In this document: in pieces, positions 62,701-64,000 of the stretch
Position numbering within the stretch: position 1 is the first letter of the stretch
How the letters are laid out: each line of letters begins with the position of its first letter
Assembly (NCBI RefSeq): GCF_025698545.1
Contig: NC_068571.1
Coordinates: forward strand, 50,749,733 to 50,813,732
Direction of reading: 5' to 3'
Source of the DNA: Gossypium raimondii
Lineage: Eukaryota; Streptophyta; Magnoliopsida; Malvales; Malvaceae
DNA: 64,000 nucleotides
The notes under the pieces: model-generated
What the model saw: the letters and a program-made list of their open reading frames with translations, nothing else
What the model was told of the DNA's origin: nothing
The model's database searches: none
Translations under genes and position numbers: made by a program

Positions 62701-62759
62701 TATCAAACTCTAAAATAAATATATAAAATTGTGAGTGTTAAATATCTCTTGTTTTATAG
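60506..62759. other. Intergenic with MITE copies
   Basis: About 60506-60700 is likely 3' UTR. A minus-strand open stretch at 60667-60921 (…KLTDHLAKLLAL, KLVEYSLI) faintly resembles retroelement RNase H but is too short to call. About 61700-61930 is a relative of the 23537-23928 MITE (ATGAATTTTGATTTGATGTA). About 62468-62605 is the third copy of the repeat at 12.2 and 21.6 kb (ending GAGTTAAGACTCAATCGGC). Confidence 0.5.
62668..62698. repeat. (AT)n microsatellite
   Basis: About fifteen uninterrupted AT units. Confidence 0.9.
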
Positions 62760-62872
62760 GTCGTATCGAAATTTATACGGTTGGGCACAAATTTCCCAAA
62801 CTTGTGGACTGGGGCAAAAGAAAAATTAAAGACAATGTGAGGCAGAAATACAAGAAGATGCCAAAGGAGCGA
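62760..62872 (+). other. Orphan exon-like segment
   Basis: A stretch bounded by a splice-acceptor-like GTTTTATAG and a strong donor (CGA|GTAAGT). It is open in the frame beginning at 62762 for 37 codons: RIEIYTVGHKFPKLVDWGKR, then a highly basic tail ending KKMPKER. Composition is coding-like and unlike the flanking AT-rich repeats. I do not recognise the family. No partner exon was found nearby, so it may be a relic or an exon of a gene captured upstream of the NLR. Confidence 0.4.
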
Positions 62873-62970
62873 GTAAGTATCCTGTAAACGAAGTCTTTGT
62901 TTTGGCCCCAAAATCCAATTTGGTGTTATTTGTTTGAACTTGCAATCTTGAGGATTTGAATGAAATTGTG

Positions 62971-64000
62971 ATGGCTGAAGTGGCTGTGAGTTTGGTTATG
63001 GAGAAATTAACAAGTTTGCTCAGTAAAGATGTGGAATTGCTAAGAGGTATCCATGAAGAAGTTGAGGACATTAAGGTTGAACTTGAGTTCATTACATGTT
63101 TCTTAAAAGAAGCAGATGCAAGGGCTGTTAGAGATCAAGATGGTAACAGTATTAATGGAGTGGAAACATGGGTGAAACTTGTAAGGAAACATGGATGACT
63201 ACATCCATCGTCTCCATGTACTAAACCACCATAAGCATCATGGTTTCATCAAGGCTTACTTGTGCAAAGTAGCTGCTTTCCTTAAGAGTATGAAAAAACG
63301 TCATGAGATAGCATCAGAGCTTCAAGATATCAAAAGATCTGTTTGTGAAATTGGCCGAAAACGAAAAAGATATGGGCTGAACATCTCTGAAACAAAAGGA
63401 TCTGGCAATTAGGCTGTTGCTCGGCGTGATCCTCGAGTTGGCCTGCAATTTGTCCAGGATAATGGACTTGTGGGCATTGATTCTCTCAGAAATGAGTTGG
63501 TCGATAGATTAATATCCGGACCTTCCGTGCGCACCATCGTTTCACTTGTCGGTATTGGTGGCATTGGCAAGACCACTCTCGCGAGGAAAGTGTATGAAAA
63601 CCAAACTGTGGTTCAACACTTTGATTGCGATGCTTGGGTCACAGTATCTCAGTCATTCCAGGTGGAACAACTGTTGAGGACCCTGTTGAGCCGATTTTTA
63701 CGAGGCAAGGAAAGAGTCACCTCCCAATGCGATCAGTCGGATGGATGAAGAGGAGCTCATTAGCAAATCCAGAGAATATTTACTGGACAAGATGTATGTT
63801 GCTGTTTTTGATGATTTATGGAACCAAGGTTTTTGGCATAGCTTAGAACACGTATTTGCCTTGTCATCTCAAATCATGCTTCTTGTATTTGCCTTATCAT
63901 TCAGTTATCTCGATTTTGATGATTTATGGAACCATTCAGTTATCTCGATTTGCCTTATCATCTCAAATCATGCTTCTTGTATTTGGGAATATTCCCAGAA
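62971..64000 (+). pseudogene. RPM1-like CC-NB-ARC disease-resistance (NLR) pseudogene, runs off window
   Basis: Starts MAEVAVSLVMEKLTSLL (62971), the classic Rx-type coiled-coil N-terminus, with the EDVID-like region expected after WVKLVR. There a deletion shifts the frame and the coil resumes with MDDYIHRLHVL (63191). An in-frame TAG at 63410-63412 stops the frame between KGSGN and AVARRDPRVGL. The NB-ARC follows with an intact P-loop GIGGIGKTTLARK (about 63552-63590) and CDAWVTVSQSF. Another frameshift lies near 63710-63720 before ISRMDEEELISKSREYL. Kinase-2 reads YVAVFDDLW (63794-63820). The sequence then jumps to ARC2 (FSYLDLPYHLKSCFLYLGIF, 63935 on) with scrambled short duplications between. 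LRRs would lie beyond the window. Not able to encode a complete receptor. Confidence 0.88.

Overview
The window is nuclear DNA from a flowering plant (eudicot). It has AT-rich intergenic DNA, GT-AG introns, plant-specific families (KC1 K+ channel, DYW-type PPR protein, YUCCA, plant TauE/SafE, CC-NB-ARC resistance gene) and dense retrotransposon and MITE debris. The proteins and repeat families look like Malvaceae, most likely Gossypium (cotton). That is inference from remembered sequences; no search was run.

Layout. 1-6.4 kb: a minus-strand KC1/KAT3-like regulatory K+ channel subunit. Eleven exons can be placed; the C-terminal (KHA) end lies beyond base 1. 7.1 kb: tRNA-Leu(CAA). 7.4-8.5 kb: a GET2/CAML-type (G1IP) ER receptor. 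9.5-11.6 kb: an intronless DYW-type PPR editing factor. 13.2-13.5 kb: a small conserved-looking gene. 13.9-15.1 kb: a long-terminal-inverted-repeat transposon with a second transposon nested in it. 16.2-18.7 kb: Copia debris next to a BAH-domain gene of the ASI1/IBM2/SG1 family that lacks the family's C-terminal RRM. 19-39 kb: gene-poor, with MITEs, LINE and LTR fragments and a transposon nested in an LTR. 40.1-42.6 kb: a YUCCA (YUC6-like) auxin biosynthesis gene, apparently intact. 47.0-47.8 kb: ribosomal protein eL37. 49.6-56.1 kb: a stack of retroelements, including a 3.1-kb LTR element with matching LTRs inserted into the RNase H region of a LINE. 57.0-60.5 kb: a 12-exon TauE/SafE sulfite-exporter-like gene with one apparent 1-bp deletion. 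62.8-64.0 kb: an orphan exon-like segment and a decayed RPM1-like CC-NB-ARC pseudogene running off the edge.

The genes are unrelated single-copy loci and form no operon-like system. I found no CRISPR array, biosynthetic cluster or clearly new biological system. The most unusual points are the GYGE pore filter of the KC1-like channel, the RRM-less ASI1-like gene beside a Copia fragment, start codons in all three frames within 11 nt upstream of YUCCA, the single-codon first exon of eL37, the TauE/SafE frameshift, a gag with a triplicated zinc-knuckle unit, and several layers of nested transposons. Exon borders were placed by eye from reading frame, splice signals and recalled family sequences.
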